A stretch of DNA of 64,000 bases from Bradyrhizobium arachidis (GTDB lineage Bacteria; Pseudomonadota; Alphaproteobacteria; Rhizobiales; Xanthobacteraceae), in the NCBI RefSeq assembly GCF_024758505.1, contig NZ_CP077970.1:868001-932000 (forward strand), in the 5' to 3' direction. How positions within the stretch are numbered: the first letter of the stretch is position 1; every line of letters starts with the position of its first letter. The position numbers were made by a program, and so were the translations under genes. The notes below the pieces were generated by a model. That model did no database searches. It saw only the letters and a list, made by a program, of their open reading frames with translations, and was not told the DNA's origin. Shown piece by piece: positions 1 through 8,038 of this stretch.

Positions 1-111
1 ATCAAGGGTGCGCTCGAGGCGTGCCTTGCGCGGCTTGGCAGCAATGTCCACGAGAAGGCTCGTGGTCGCAATGCCCGCGATGCCTACCTTCTCGCAACGC
101 AAGGACACTGA
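1..111 (+). CDS. C-terminal end of an unidentified protein (truncated by window edge)
   Basis: Frame 1 is open from the first base to a TGA at 109-111 and gives 36 residues ending in LLATQGH. The peptide is charged and alanine-rich, as expected for the end of a normal alphaproteobacterial gene. The reading frame has the same high third-position GC as the rest of the window. The family cannot be named from so short a tail. The gene points towards the sigma-factor operon that begins 177 bases later, so it may or may not be functionally linked. Confidence 0.5.
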   Translation: MKGALEACLARLGSNVHEKARGRNARDAYLLATQGH

Positions 112-288
112 GCGCCACAACCGGCCCGCGCACCGTGGTTCATTGCCGGCAACTCTCGGCTGTGGTTGCCCCCCGCCCGGCATGAGCATGAGGTCGGGGC
201 AGGCCGACATTTTTCTTCAAAATCCTGAACCCTTTTTGCTTCGGTGAGGCTCTTGTCGGATGTGAATGCCTCATCGAAAGGATTGTGA

Positions 289-519
289 ATGTTCTACCGG
301 AAGAACCTGCCCGCCTGGGAAAGGATCGCGCGTCTGGTCGCTGCGGCGGCGATGGGCGTATGTGCCGCCCGTTTTTGGGGCACGCCCGTCGGCTATCTCT
401 GGGCCGTGCTTGCCGTCCCCATGGCGCTGACGTCCATGATTGGATTCTGTCCCATGTGCGCTTTGGCCGGACGAAGGATTCGGGCAAAGAGCGAGCTGCA
501 AGCTCAGGGACCGGAATGA
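289..519 (+). CDS. Small inner-membrane protein, DUF2892/YgaP-TM-like, with CPMC motif
   Basis: A 76-residue protein with two predicted membrane segments, roughly residues 13-30 and 33-55. The second segment ends in GFCPMCALAG. This matches the layout of the DUF2892 (YgaP-like transmembrane) family, where the usual sequence at this point is close to CPLY. Here it is CPMC, a CXXC pair at the membrane edge that could bind metal or act in redox sensing (inference). A GAAAGG ribosome site precedes the ATG. The stop codon overlaps the start of the sigma factor gene as ATGA at 516-519, which implies translational coupling. It is the first gene of a three-gene operon. Confidence 0.75.
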   Translation: MFYRKNLPAWERIARLVAAAAMGVCAARFWGTPVGYLWAVLAVPMALTSMIGFCPMCALAGRRIRAKSELQAQGPE

Positions 520-1022
520 CCTCCCGGATCGAACACGGACTGCTCGAGGCGGCAAGGCGGGGCGACGAGCAAGCACTTGCTCGTCTGCTCGATGCCTGCC
601 AGCCCGATTTGCGCCGCTACGCCCGACGCAACTGCGCAACGGAAGACGTGGAGGAGGCGATACAGGATGCCCTGCTCATCCTGTATCGCCGCCTGGGGGC
701 ATTGCGGACGATCGCGAGCTTTTCGGGGTGGCTGTTTCAGATCGTCAAGCGAGCCTGCCTGCGCAGATTGCGGAGGCGAAAATCTGAAGGATTGAGTGGG
801 GACGACCACGACCAACCGCAGGATTCCCTGGACGCCGACCTGCGGCTGGACCTTTGCCGCTCGATTGCGATGCTGCCCGATCTCTATCGGGAGGTCGTTA
901 TTTTGCGTGATGTCAAGGGACTGAACGCTGAAGAGACGGCCAGCGAGCTCGGTACGTCTGTCGAGGCTGCCAAAAGCCGACTGCACCGCGCTCGTTATCT
1001 GATACGCCAATCGCTTGCATAA
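516..1022 (+). CDS. Sigma-70 family (ECF-type) RNA polymerase sigma factor
   Basis: A 168-residue protein with the two-domain architecture of extracytoplasmic-function sigma factors. Region 2 spans roughly residues 20-90 (motif EEAIQDALLILYRRLGAL, then FSGWLFQIVKR). Region 4 spans roughly 115-165, with the helix-turn-helix LNAEETASELGTSVEAAKSRL. The frame stays open further upstream, but the ATG at 516 is chosen because it overlaps the preceding stop as ATGA and gives the normal family length. No classical anti-sigma factor (zinc-binding anti-sigma domain or DUF1109) is adjacent. Instead, small CPMC membrane proteins flank it on both sides, and these may be its regulators (inference). Targets are unknown. 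Confidence 0.88.
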   Translation: MTSRIEHGLLEAARRGDEQALARLLDACQPDLRRYARRNCATEDVEEAIQDALLILYRRLGALRTIASFSGWLFQIVKRACLRRLRRRKSEGLSGDDHDQPQDSLDADLRLDLCRSIAMLPDLYREVVILRDVKGLNAEETASELGTSVEAAKSRLHRARYLIRQSLA

Positions 1023-1031
1023 GAGGCCCAC

Positions 1032-1265
1032 ATGACCTTTGGCAGTCGTCGTCTTTCTGTTCACCTCATCAGAGGCGTGGGTGGTTTCGTCGCGCTTGGC
1101 GCAGCGCTCGCGACCATGAATACGACTCTTTGGCCGTCCCTCGTTCTGCTTCCCGTGTCCCTCTATCTGCTTCGGGGGTGTCCGATGTGCTGGACAATCG
1201 GTCTGTTCGAAACCTTGGCCATGCGTTTTCATCAGCGATTGGCGGGTGAGGAACAACGACGCTGA
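1032..1265 (+). CDS. Small inner-membrane protein with CPMC motif, second in the sigma operon
   Basis: A 77-residue protein starting 9 bases after the sigma factor stop. It has two hydrophobic segments, about residues 12-28 and 33-50, and the second ends in LRGCPMCWTIGL. Its layout parallels the 76-residue protein upstream of the sigma gene, including the CPMC pair at the end of the second segment, although the rest of the sequence has diverged. The C-terminus is charged (RLAGEEQRR) and probably cytoplasmic. I read it as a distant paralogue of the DUF2892-like protein and part of the same operon. Function unknown; sensing or anti-sigma activity is an inference from position only. Confidence 0.7.
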   Translation: MTFGSRRLSVHLIRGVGGFVALGAALATMNTTLWPSLVLLPVSLYLLRGCPMCWTIGLFETLAMRFHQRLAGEEQRR

Positions 1266-1410
1266 GGAGAGGGGATAGACGCGCGCCTTTTGCGCCGGCG
1301 CCGCCGATTTGCTCGACGTGTCAAGCGCTTCACAGAAGTCACGGGGCATCACGCCGGAAATCAGCGGCTACTTTGCATGGGGTTGTTTCGATGCTTTGGT
1401 CGTACGCTCG
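1266..1410. repeat. Dispersed intergenic repeat containing an 18-bp motif shared with 56525-56542
   Basis: The stretch between the sigma operon and the NTF2-like gene contains TGCATGGGGTTGTTTCGA at 1374-1391. The identical 18 bases recur at 56525-56542, and the match extends upstream (CTACT, one variable base) to 24 positions with one difference. One frame reads as a short peptide with YFAWGCFDA, and the second copy gives FYCAWGCFD. I recall similar sequence recurring in Bradyrhizobium intergenic regions, but only the two copies seen here are direct evidence. Confidence 0.5.
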
Positions 1411-1449
1411 CTTACCCTCCCCTAGAGGGGCCTTCCAGGGGAGGGTAAG
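1411..1449. terminator. Inverted repeat, probable bidirectional terminator
   Basis: Perfect 13-bp arms, CTTACCCTCCCCT at 1411-1423 and its complement at 1437-1449, lie between two convergent genes. No strong T tract follows on either strand. The same arm sequence (ACCCTCCCCT) forms the ends of the element at 41234-41391, so this is also a member of a dispersed repeat family. Confidence 0.5.
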
Positions 1450-1451
1450 AT

Positions 1452-1817
1452 TCACGCGCTCGCGGGCACCTGATCCAGAAAGCCGGTGATGCTCTTGATG
1501 CGGCCGTCGCTGAGGACGGCGAAGTCGGTGCCCTTGATCGGGCTGTCGACGCCGTCGGGGCCGAGGCCCCAGCTAAACCGAACGTGGTCGCCAAACCCGT
1601 TGGGCTCGCCGATCAGCTTGAATTTGAAATCCGGAAAGCGCTGCTGCACGCCCGCGATCAGCGCATCGACACCGGCATGGCCGTCGCCCTTCATCAGGGG
1701 ATCGACATAGCTCGCATCCGCCGTCCAGTCGCGGCTCAGCATGTCGCGTCGGCGGCTCTCGGTGCGCTCGTTCCAGAGATCGATATAGCGGCTGGCGATG
1801 GTGGTGACGTCGGTCAT
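1452..1817 (-). CDS. NTF2-like / SnoaL-like family protein
   Basis: A 121-residue protein with the single alpha+beta cone fold of the nuclear transport factor 2 superfamily. It begins with an IASRYIDLWNERTESRRRDML helix, followed by DASYVDPLMKGDGHAGVDALIAG and a GRIKSITGFLD strand near the end. The length is typical of stand-alone SnoaL-like proteins, which act as small-molecule isomerases or hydrolases or as ligand-binding proteins. Substrate cannot be inferred. A long palindrome lies 56-98 bases upstream of the start and is a candidate operator. The gene is divided from the RidA gene upstream on the same strand by 113 bases. Confidence 0.75.
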   Translation of the reverse strand: MTDVTTIASRYIDLWNERTESRRRDMLSRDWTADASYVDPLMKGDGHAGVDALIAGVQQRFPDFKFKLIGEPNGFGDHVRFSWGLGPDGVDSPIKGTDFAVLSDGRIKSITGFLDQVPASA

Positions 1818-1872
1818 GGTCTTCTCCTTCGATGGCGCCGTGTTGTTCGGCTGACCCTGACTATCGAAGGTT

Positions 1873-1915
1873 CACGCGCGCTGATCGATTACCTCGGAGG
1901 TTATCAGCGCGCGTG
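1873..1915. promoter_or_regulatory. Nested palindrome upstream of NTF2-like gene (operator or terminator)
   Basis: Outer arms CACGCGCGCTGAT (1873-1885) and ATCAGCGCGCGTG (1903-1915) are perfect 13-bp complements. Inside them lies a second symmetric element, ACCTCGGAGGT, centred near 1894. The inner element looks like a dimeric-regulator half-site pair, while the outer arms could form a terminator for the upstream RidA gene. No T tract follows. Position supports control of the NTF2-like gene. Confidence 0.45.
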
Positions 1916-1930
1916 ATATTTTCGCGAAGA

Positions 1931-2281
1931 TTACTTCGCCGCGGTCACCATGATCTCGACGGTGTATTGCGGCGCCGCGAGCTTGGCTTCGACGGTTGCG
2001 CGCGCCGGCGTGTTGCCGGGCGACACCCAGGCGTCCCACACCGCGTTCATTTCGGGGAACGTTTTCATGTCGGTGATGTAGATCGTCGCCGACAGCAGTT
2101 TCGACTTGTCGGTGCCGGCCTTGGCGAGATGGCCGTCGATGGTGGCGAGGATATCCTGGGTCTGCTTCGTCACGCTCTCACCGGCGGCCTTGCTCGCGAC
2201 GACGCCGGCAAGATAGACGGTGTTGCCGTGGACGACGACCTGGCTCATGCGCGGGCCGGTTTCGAAACGCTGGATGCTCAT
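1931..2281 (-). CDS. RidA family protein (reactive intermediate/imine deaminase)
   Basis: A 116-residue protein of the YjgF/YER057c/UK114 family. It starts MSIQRFETGPRMSQVVVHGN, then has VYLAGVVA, the central QTQDILATIDGHLAKAG helix and VWDAWVSPGNTPARATVEA. The arginine in TPARATVE corresponds to the conserved arginine that contacts the carboxylate of 2-aminoacrylate in RidA. Family members hydrolyse enamines and imines released by PLP enzymes, though several subfamilies lack this activity. Length and motif are normal. It is on the same strand as the NTF2-like gene, but a palindrome in the 113-base gap suggests separate control. Confidence 0.85.
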   Translation of the reverse strand: MSIQRFETGPRMSQVVVHGNTVYLAGVVASKAAGESVTKQTQDILATIDGHLAKAGTDKSKLLSATIYITDMKTFPEMNAVWDAWVSPGNTPARATVEAKLAAPQYTVEIMVTAAK

Positions 2282-2514
2282 CGGGATCTCCTGATTGAAT
2301 GGCGGCTCTGTCTAGCGTAGCGCCTCGCGCTCCGCCACCCCGCTGACGCACCCGTCGCCTGCAGCGCGGGCGTGGCTTGCATGTTCGAATCCACGGAGTT
2401 TTGGCCTGCCGAGAAAAGCAAGGCTCAACCACGCAATGCCACCTCCGCTCACTGCCGGTATTGAATTTCGTCACAATTAGGAGTTGAAATTGGTTTTTAC
2501 GCCCGGGGGCTGAT

Positions 2515-3519
2515 TTGCATGAGTTGGAAGAATACCTCGGCCTATCCGACATACTTCGATTGATTGAGGAGAAGCTCGGAGTGGGTGTCTGGCGCTGCGA
2601 TGCGGCGGGCCGGATGCAATGGTCGCGCGGCTTCTACGGGCTGCTCGGACTTGATTCGCACACCGTCGCTCCGTCATACGCAGGCGCCGAGATACGGATT
2701 CATCCGGAGGACCGCCGGCCGCGTGACCCCGGTGAGATGCTGTTCGACCGATCGATGCTCGAGGGTGAATTTCGCATCATACGTCCGAACGGGACCTTGC
2801 GGTGGATCCATGGTCAGACCGAGGTTCTCCTGGACAGTTCCGGCAAGCCGGAATGCGTTCTCGGCATCGCTTTCGATATCACGGGCCAGCGCAGGCTGCT
2901 CCAGCCGCTCAGGGTCGAGGCCGGACGCTACGGTGCACTGACGCACGTTGCAGGCGGATTGCTGTGGATCGGCAGTTCAGACGGCCGCATCACGGCTCTC
3001 CTGAACGCGGAGACGGCTCCGGGGGCCGAGCGGTTCCTCGGGCGAGGCTGGCTTGATCTGCTCCACGAGGAGGAGCGCGACGGAGCCCTGAAAACCTGGA
3101 CGGCGTCGGCCGAAACCGGACGGCCGTACAACGTCGAGCATCGGCTGCGGCAGTCCGACGGTTCTTATCGCTGGTACCGGTGCAAGGCGGTGCCTGTCAC
3201 CAACCCGGACGGCATCATTCGGGAATGGATGGGCATTTCCATGGACGTACACGATGAGAAGCTTTCAAGCCCGCATGCGGCACCGGCACGGCTCACCGGT
3301 GCGCAGCTGCGCGCGGCCCGCGGCATGCTGAACTGGTCGGTGAAGCAGTTGGCAGCGCGGACCGGGATATCATCCGCCATCATCCGTCGGCTCGAGGAGT
3401 ACGATGGCGCTCCGCCGATGCCCGACGACACGAAGGAGACGCTCCTCCAAATATTTGCGGATGCAGGAATCGAGTTCCTATTCCCGTCAGCGGGCAAACC
3501 GGGAGTCCGGCCGAGATAG
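2515..3519 (+). CDS. PAS-PAS protein with C-terminal HTH (sensor-regulator)
   Basis: A 334-residue cytoplasmic protein. Two PAS/PAC units span about residues 15-125 (GVWRCDAAGRMQWS ... GTLRWIHG) and 140-250 (RLRQSDGSYRWYRCKAVPV). A short helix-turn-helix resembling Xre follows at about 262-310 (LTGAQLRAARGMLNWSV, then LAARTGISSAIIRRLEE). No kinase, cyclase or phosphodiesterase domain is present, so it probably binds DNA directly in response to a small ligand, redox state or light. The start is a TTG at 2515 with a G-rich stretch about five bases upstream; the nearby ATG at 2519 is out of frame. The likely start is therefore a rare one and less certain than the domains. Confidence 0.75.
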   Translation: MHELEEYLGLSDILRLIEEKLGVGVWRCDAAGRMQWSRGFYGLLGLDSHTVAPSYAGAEIRIHPEDRRPRDPGEMLFDRSMLEGEFRIIRPNGTLRWIHGQTEVLLDSSGKPECVLGIAFDITGQRRLLQPLRVEAGRYGALTHVAGGLLWIGSSDGRITALLNAETAPGAERFLGRGWLDLLHEEERDGALKTWTASAETGRPYNVEHRLRQSDGSYRWYRCKAVPVTNPDGIIREWMGISMDVHDEKLSSPHAAPARLTGAQLRAARGMLNWSVKQLAARTGISSAIIRRLEEYDGAPPMPDDTKETLLQIFADAGIEFLFPSAGKPGVRPR

Positions 3520-3897
3520 TCGTGAGACAGCTTGTCGCATCCACGGCAGGCAACCGTCAGTCGCTCGAGCGACGTAAGTTTTGATGCCGTGCGTGCAATC
3601 GCAGCCCAGTCATCGCAATTTTTTGGAACCTTCATGATCTTTATTTCCGTCTCTCGGAGTGAGCGCAAATTTTTACGCGTCTCCGCGATGCGGAGGTCAA
3701 TTTCTTCTTTACGTGCCCATAAGCAATCAGCCGCACTATGGCGCACACGTAGGAGTTGGGGCGGGTAGATTTAAATTGCGTCGGTAGCAGATCGCTGAGC
3801 GTGTTGATTGCGGACCGCAAGGTGAGGCGCGCCACATCCAGGACCATACTGCCAAATTTTTTTTGCAACGGATCCAGTTGATCCGCGGAGTTTCGCC
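3520..3897. other. 378-base gap between PAS regulator and chemoreceptor; no confident gene
   Basis: This gap is noticeably richer in A and T than its surroundings. On the minus strand a frame starting at 3746 gives about 75 plausible residues (for example ARKEEIDLRIAETRKNLRSL), then runs on antisense into the PAS gene. The first part could be a small hypothetical gene or a decayed fragment, but no family is recognised and codon use is not convincing. The end of the gap should hold the promoter of the chemoreceptor gene; a weak GGAG precedes that ATG. Confidence 0.3.
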
Positions 3898-6006
3898 ATG
3901 CCTTTTACATTCAAGATGCGTATTCGCGGCCGGCTGGTGTCCGGTTTTTCTGCCATATGCGCGATCGTCGCGCTTTCAGTCGGATACACCGTATTCGCCG
4001 TGGGCGGGATTTCGACGACGGTCGACCGGATGGTGAGCCTCCGCACGCCCGTCGCGCTCGCGAGCACCGAACTGGTCGGCAATCTCTATTCCACGCTGGC
4101 GACCTTGCGCGGCTATCTCTTGACGGGAAATCCGCAAGGCAAGCTCGATCGCATCGCGATGTGGAAGGAAATGGATATCACGGTAGCGGCCTTTGACGAG
4201 AAGGCAGCGCACTTCACCAACCCCGAGAACAAGCGGATGTGGGGCGAGGCCAAGGTGTTGCTCGCGGAATTCCGCGCGGCCCAGGACAAGGCCGAGGCGA
4301 TCGCCTTCACGCCCGATGCCTATCCGGCGACCAAACTGCTGGTGAGCGAAGCGAGCCCGCGCGCCGAGACCATCTTTTCGGAGATCACGGGGATGATCAA
4401 CGAGGAGGAGGGGCTGGAGGCCACTCCGGAGCGAAAGCGATTGCTCAAGGCCATGGCGGATACGCGGGGCAATTTTGCCGCCGCGACGGCTCAAATCCGC
4501 ATGTACTTGCTGTCTGAAGAGAAGGCCGACAAGGAAAAGTTCTTCAAGCCGTGGGAGCGCTTTGAGAAAGGCTATGCCGCGGTGAGCGCCAAGAAGGAGT
4601 TGCTCACGCCCTCTCAACTCGCCTCCTTCGAGAAGATCACAAAGGCACGGGGTGAATTCGCGCCGCTGTATGACAGGATGTTCGCGATCCGGGAGTCCGC
4701 GGGCTGGAATGCACCGGTCAACGTCCTCGTCACTGAAGCAGCCCCTCGTGCCCTCAAGATCCTCGACCTGCTCGACGGCGCCAAGGGAGCCGATGGCACC
4801 CGCTCGGGTGGGATCAAGACCAATCAGAAGAAGATGCTGGCCGAGGAGAGCCACGGCGTGGAGGCAGACATAGCGTTTCTGAAGCTGGTGCTGTGGGGGT
4901 TGCTTGCGGCGGGACTCGGCCTCAGCGTCGCCATTGCGTTTTTCACCTCCCGGGTGATCGCAGTCCCGATCCAGGGAATGACTGCGGCCATGGGCAAGCT
5001 TGCCGGCGGCGACACCTCCACCTCGATACCCGGCGTGGGTCGCGCCGACGAGGTCGGCGAGATGGCGGGAGCGGTGCAGATCTTCAGGGACAATATGATC
5101 GAAGCGGAGCGGTTGCGCGCCGAACAGGCGCAGTCGGAGGCTCGCGCCGCTGCCCAGCGCAAGGCCGAGATGCACAGTCTGGCTGGCGAGTTCGAGAGCG
5201 CGGTCGGCGAGATCGTCGAGACGCTGTCATCGTCCTCGACAGAGCTCGAAGCGGCAGCCAAAACGTTGACCAGGACTGCCGAGAATACCCAGGAGCTTTC
5301 CACGATGGTCTCTGCGGCGTCCGAGGAAGCGTCGACCAACGTTCAATCGGTCGCTTCCGCCACGGAGGAACTGACCTCGTCGGTGACCGAAATCAGCCGC
5401 CAGGTGCAGGAGGCCGCCAGGATCGCCGGCGCTGCGGTGGATCAGGCGCGAATGACCAACGATCGCGTCAACAAGCTGTCGCAGGCGGCAACCCGCATCG
5501 GTGACGTCGTCGAACTCATCAACACGATCGCGGGCCAGACCAATCTCCTTGCCCTGAACGCGACGATCGAAGCGGCCCGGGCCGGCGAAGCCGGACGCGG
5601 CTTTGCCGTCGTCGCATCCGAGGTCAAGACACTGGCCGAGCAAACTGCAAAGGCAACGGGGGAAATCAGTCTCCAGATCGGCGATATCCAGGGCGCCACC
5701 CGGGACTCGGTGGTTGCGATCAAGGAGATCAGCGGGACGATCGGCCGCATCTCGGAGATCTCGTCCGCTATCGCGTCCGCTGTGGAAGAACAGGGGGCGG
5801 CCACGCAAGAGATTTCGCGCAACATCCAGCAGGCGGCGCAAGGCACCCACGAGGTGGCCTCGAACATCACCGACGTGAAGCAGGGGGCGGCTGAAACCGG
5901 CTCTGCCTCAAGTCAGGTGCTGGCCTCGGCGCAAATGCTGTCGAATGACAGCGTGCGGCTGAAGACGGAGCTTGGAAATTTTCTGGCCACCGTGCGCGCG
6001 GCCTGA
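3898..6006 (+). CDS. Methyl-accepting chemotaxis protein
   Basis: A 702-residue inner-membrane chemoreceptor. It has an N-terminal membrane helix at about residues 13-35 and a long mostly helical periplasmic region (about 36-325) rich in charged residues. A second membrane helix lies at about 327-350, a HAMP domain at about 350-405 (VPIQGMTAAMGKLAGGD), and the cytoplasmic signalling domain at about 440-700. The hairpin tip is clear: AGQTNLLALNATIEAARAGE followed by GRGFAVVASEVKTLAEQTAKA, the CheA/CheW contact region. The chemical it senses is unknown. No other che genes are adjacent, so it is an orphan receptor that would feed a distant chemosensory array. Confidence 0.93.
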   Translation: MPFTFKMRIRGRLVSGFSAICAIVALSVGYTVFAVGGISTTVDRMVSLRTPVALASTELVGNLYSTLATLRGYLLTGNPQGKLDRIAMWKEMDITVAAFDEKAAHFTNPENKRMWGEAKVLLAEFRAAQDKAEAIAFTPDAYPATKLLVSEASPRAETIFSEITGMINEEEGLEATPERKRLLKAMADTRGNFAAATAQIRMYLLSEEKADKEKFFKPWERFEKGYAAVSAKKELLTPSQLASFEKITKARGEFAPLYDRMFAIRESAGWNAPVNVLVTEAAPRALKILDLLDGAKGADGTRSGGIKTNQKKMLAEESHGVEADIAFLKLVLWGLLAAGLGLSVAIAFFTSRVIAVPIQGMTAAMGKLAGGDTSTSIPGVGRADEVGEMAGAVQIFRDNMIEAERLRAEQAQSEARAAAQRKAEMHSLAGEFESAVGEIVETLSSSSTELEAAAKTLTRTAENTQELSTMVSAASEEASTNVQSVASATEELTSSVTEISRQVQEAARIAGAAVDQARMTNDRVNKLSQAATRIGDVVELINTIAGQTNLLALNATIEAARAGEAGRGFAVVASEVKTLAEQTAKATGEISLQIGDIQGATRDSVVAIKEISGTIGRISEISSAIASAVEEQGAATQEISRNIQQAAQGTHEVASNITDVKQGAAETGSASSQVLASAQMLSNDSVRLKTELGNFLATVRAA

Positions 6007-6126
6007 ATGGCCTGAACGAGACGACCAAACGCACCATGCGCTCACGGAGGAGGATCGATGGGTGGTCGAATTCGCCAGCGCTGGCAGAGGACGGATTGAT
6101 TTGCGCCGGCCTCTGTCGGCAATTGG

Positions 6127-7785
6127 CTACCCCACCGCCTTCGCCGCCGCGCGTCCCGCATTGCGCCCCGAGAACAGGCAGCCGCCGAGAAAAGTGCCTT
6201 CCAGCGAGCGATAGCCATGCACGCCGCCGCCGCCGAAGCCGGCGGCTTCGCCGACCGCATAGAGCCCGGGAATGAGCTGGCCGCTCTGCCCGAACACGCG
6301 GGAGTCGAGGTCGGTCTCGAAACCGCCGAGCGTCTTGCGGGTGAGGATGTTGAGCTTGACCGCGATCAGCGGACCCTGCGCGGGATCGAGGATGCGGTGC
6401 GGGGCGGCGGTGCGGATCAGCCTGTCACCGATATAGCGGCGCGCATTGTGGATGTTCATCACCTGCGCGTCCTTGACGTAGGGGTTGGCGATCTCGCGAT
6501 CACGCGCCTCGATCTGGGCCTTGATGTGGTCGAGCTTCAACAGATCGCTGCCGGCGAGCTTGTTCATGGCCGCCACGAGATCGTCGAGCTTGTCGCGCAC
6601 GATGAAATCGACGCCGTGCTGCTTGAAGGCCTCCACCGGCGCCGGCGCGCCCTTGTTGGTGGCGCGCTTCACCGTCATGCGCCAGCTCTTGCCCGTGAGA
6701 TCCGGATTCTGCTCCGAGCCGGACAGCGCAAACTCCTTCTTGATGATGCTCTGCGTCAGCACGAACCAGGAATAATCGTAACCGGTCGACATGATGTATT
6801 TGAGCTGGCCGAGCGTGTCGGAGCCCGGGAACAGCGGCACCGGCAGCCGTGCGCCCGTGGCATCGAACCACATCGAGGAGGGGCCGGGCAGGATGCGGAT
6901 GCCGTGGCGCGGCCAGATCGGTGACCAGTTCTGGATGCCCTCGACGTAGTGCCACATCCGGTCGCGGTTGATCAGCCGCGCGCCGGCGCCCTCCGTGATG
7001 CCGATCATCCGGCCGTCGACATGCTCGGGCACGCCGGAGATCATGAACTTCGGCGGCTTGCCGAGCCGCTCCGGCCAGTTCTGCCGCACCAGATCATGAT
7101 TGCCGCCGATGCCGCCGGAGGCGACGATCACCGCCTGCGCCTTCAACGAGAATTCGCCGATCGTCTTGCGCGAGGAGCTCTTGCCACGCTCGACAGGATC
7201 AGGCTCGAGGATCGCGCCGCTCACGCCGTCGACGCTGCCATTGGTGATCGACAGCGCGTCGACGCGATGGCGGAACTTGAAGATCAACCGTCCGCTCTTC
7301 GTAGCCTCGCGCGCGCGCCGCTCGAACGGCTCGACGATGCCCGGCCCGGTGCCCCAAGTGACGTGGAAGCGAGGCACCGAGTTGCCGTGGCCCATGGCGT
7401 CATAGCCGCCGCGCTCGGCCCAACCGACCACCGGAAAGATGCGATGCCCCATCGCGCGCAGCCATGATCGTTTCTCGCCGGCGGCGAAGGCGACATAGGC
7501 CTCCGCCCATTTGCGCGGCCAGTGATCCTCGTCGCGATCGAAGCCGGCGGTGCCGAGCCAGTCCTGTAGCGCGAGGTCGAAGGAGTCCTTGATGCCAAGC
7601 CGCCGCTGCTCCGGCGAATCGACCAGGAACAATCCGCCGAACGACCAGAACGCCTGGCCGCCGATCGACTGTTCGCCTTCCTGATCGACCACGATCACGC
7701 GCTTGCCTGCGTCGGCAATTTCGGTTGCGGCAACCAGTCCAGCCAGTCCCGCGCCGACGACGATGACGTCAGCCTGCTCACCCAT
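6127..7785 (-). CDS. FAD-binding dehydrogenase (fumarate reductase / ketosteroid dehydrogenase-like)
   Basis: A 552-residue flavoprotein. The N-terminal Rossmann dinucleotide motif VIVVGAGLAGLVAATEIA lies at residues 8-25, followed by the acidic strand end VIVVDQE. QSIGGQAFWSFGG is the FAD-contacting glycine-rich stretch of the FAD-binding_2 family. Near the C-terminus are PGLYAVGEAAGFGGGGVHGY and SLEGTFLGGCLFSGR, which close the FAD site. No signal peptide is seen, so it is likely cytoplasmic. Members annotated only as FAD-binding dehydrogenase are common in rhizobia and the substrate is unknown. It converges with the chemoreceptor gene and stands alone. Confidence 0.88.
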   Translation of the reverse strand: MGEQADVIVVGAGLAGLVAATEIADAGKRVIVVDQEGEQSIGGQAFWSFGGLFLVDSPEQRRLGIKDSFDLALQDWLGTAGFDRDEDHWPRKWAEAYVAFAAGEKRSWLRAMGHRIFPVVGWAERGGYDAMGHGNSVPRFHVTWGTGPGIVEPFERRAREATKSGRLIFKFRHRVDALSITNGSVDGVSGAILEPDPVERGKSSSRKTIGEFSLKAQAVIVASGGIGGNHDLVRQNWPERLGKPPKFMISGVPEHVDGRMIGITEGAGARLINRDRMWHYVEGIQNWSPIWPRHGIRILPGPSSMWFDATGARLPVPLFPGSDTLGQLKYIMSTGYDYSWFVLTQSIIKKEFALSGSEQNPDLTGKSWRMTVKRATNKGAPAPVEAFKQHGVDFIVRDKLDDLVAAMNKLAGSDLLKLDHIKAQIEARDREIANPYVKDAQVMNIHNARRYIGDRLIRTAAPHRILDPAQGPLIAVKLNILTRKTLGGFETDLDSRVFGQSGQLIPGLYAVGEAAGFGGGGVHGYRSLEGTFLGGCLFSGRNAGRAAAKAVG

Positions 7786-8038
7786 GGTGTCCTCCCCCAG
7801 TAGTTCCCCGGATTGAAGCCAGCCGCCGTCGCTGAGATCAAGGGTGCCGGGCGTAAGAGTCCGTTAACTTGTTCCACTTTGGGATAGAGACCGGCCAAGT
7901 GCAGCGCGGGCGCAACACCGGATTTGAATTTGTTTTTAGTGGGTCGACGCGCCTAGACAAAACCACAGAGTCGACGGACGTTAGCATCCGTCTTGCATCA
8001 CCTGACACGCGGATTCGAATTCGACTGGGGCGGGGGAC

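Noticed and set aside
285..515. N-terminal extension of the sigma factor upstream of 516
   Set aside because: That part overlaps the small membrane protein gene in another frame and is not sigma-like; the ATGA overlap at 516 gives the normal length.
4824..5339. Minus-strand frames within the chemoreceptor gene
   Set aside because: They lie entirely opposite a gene with clear HAMP and signalling motifs and show no domain of their own.
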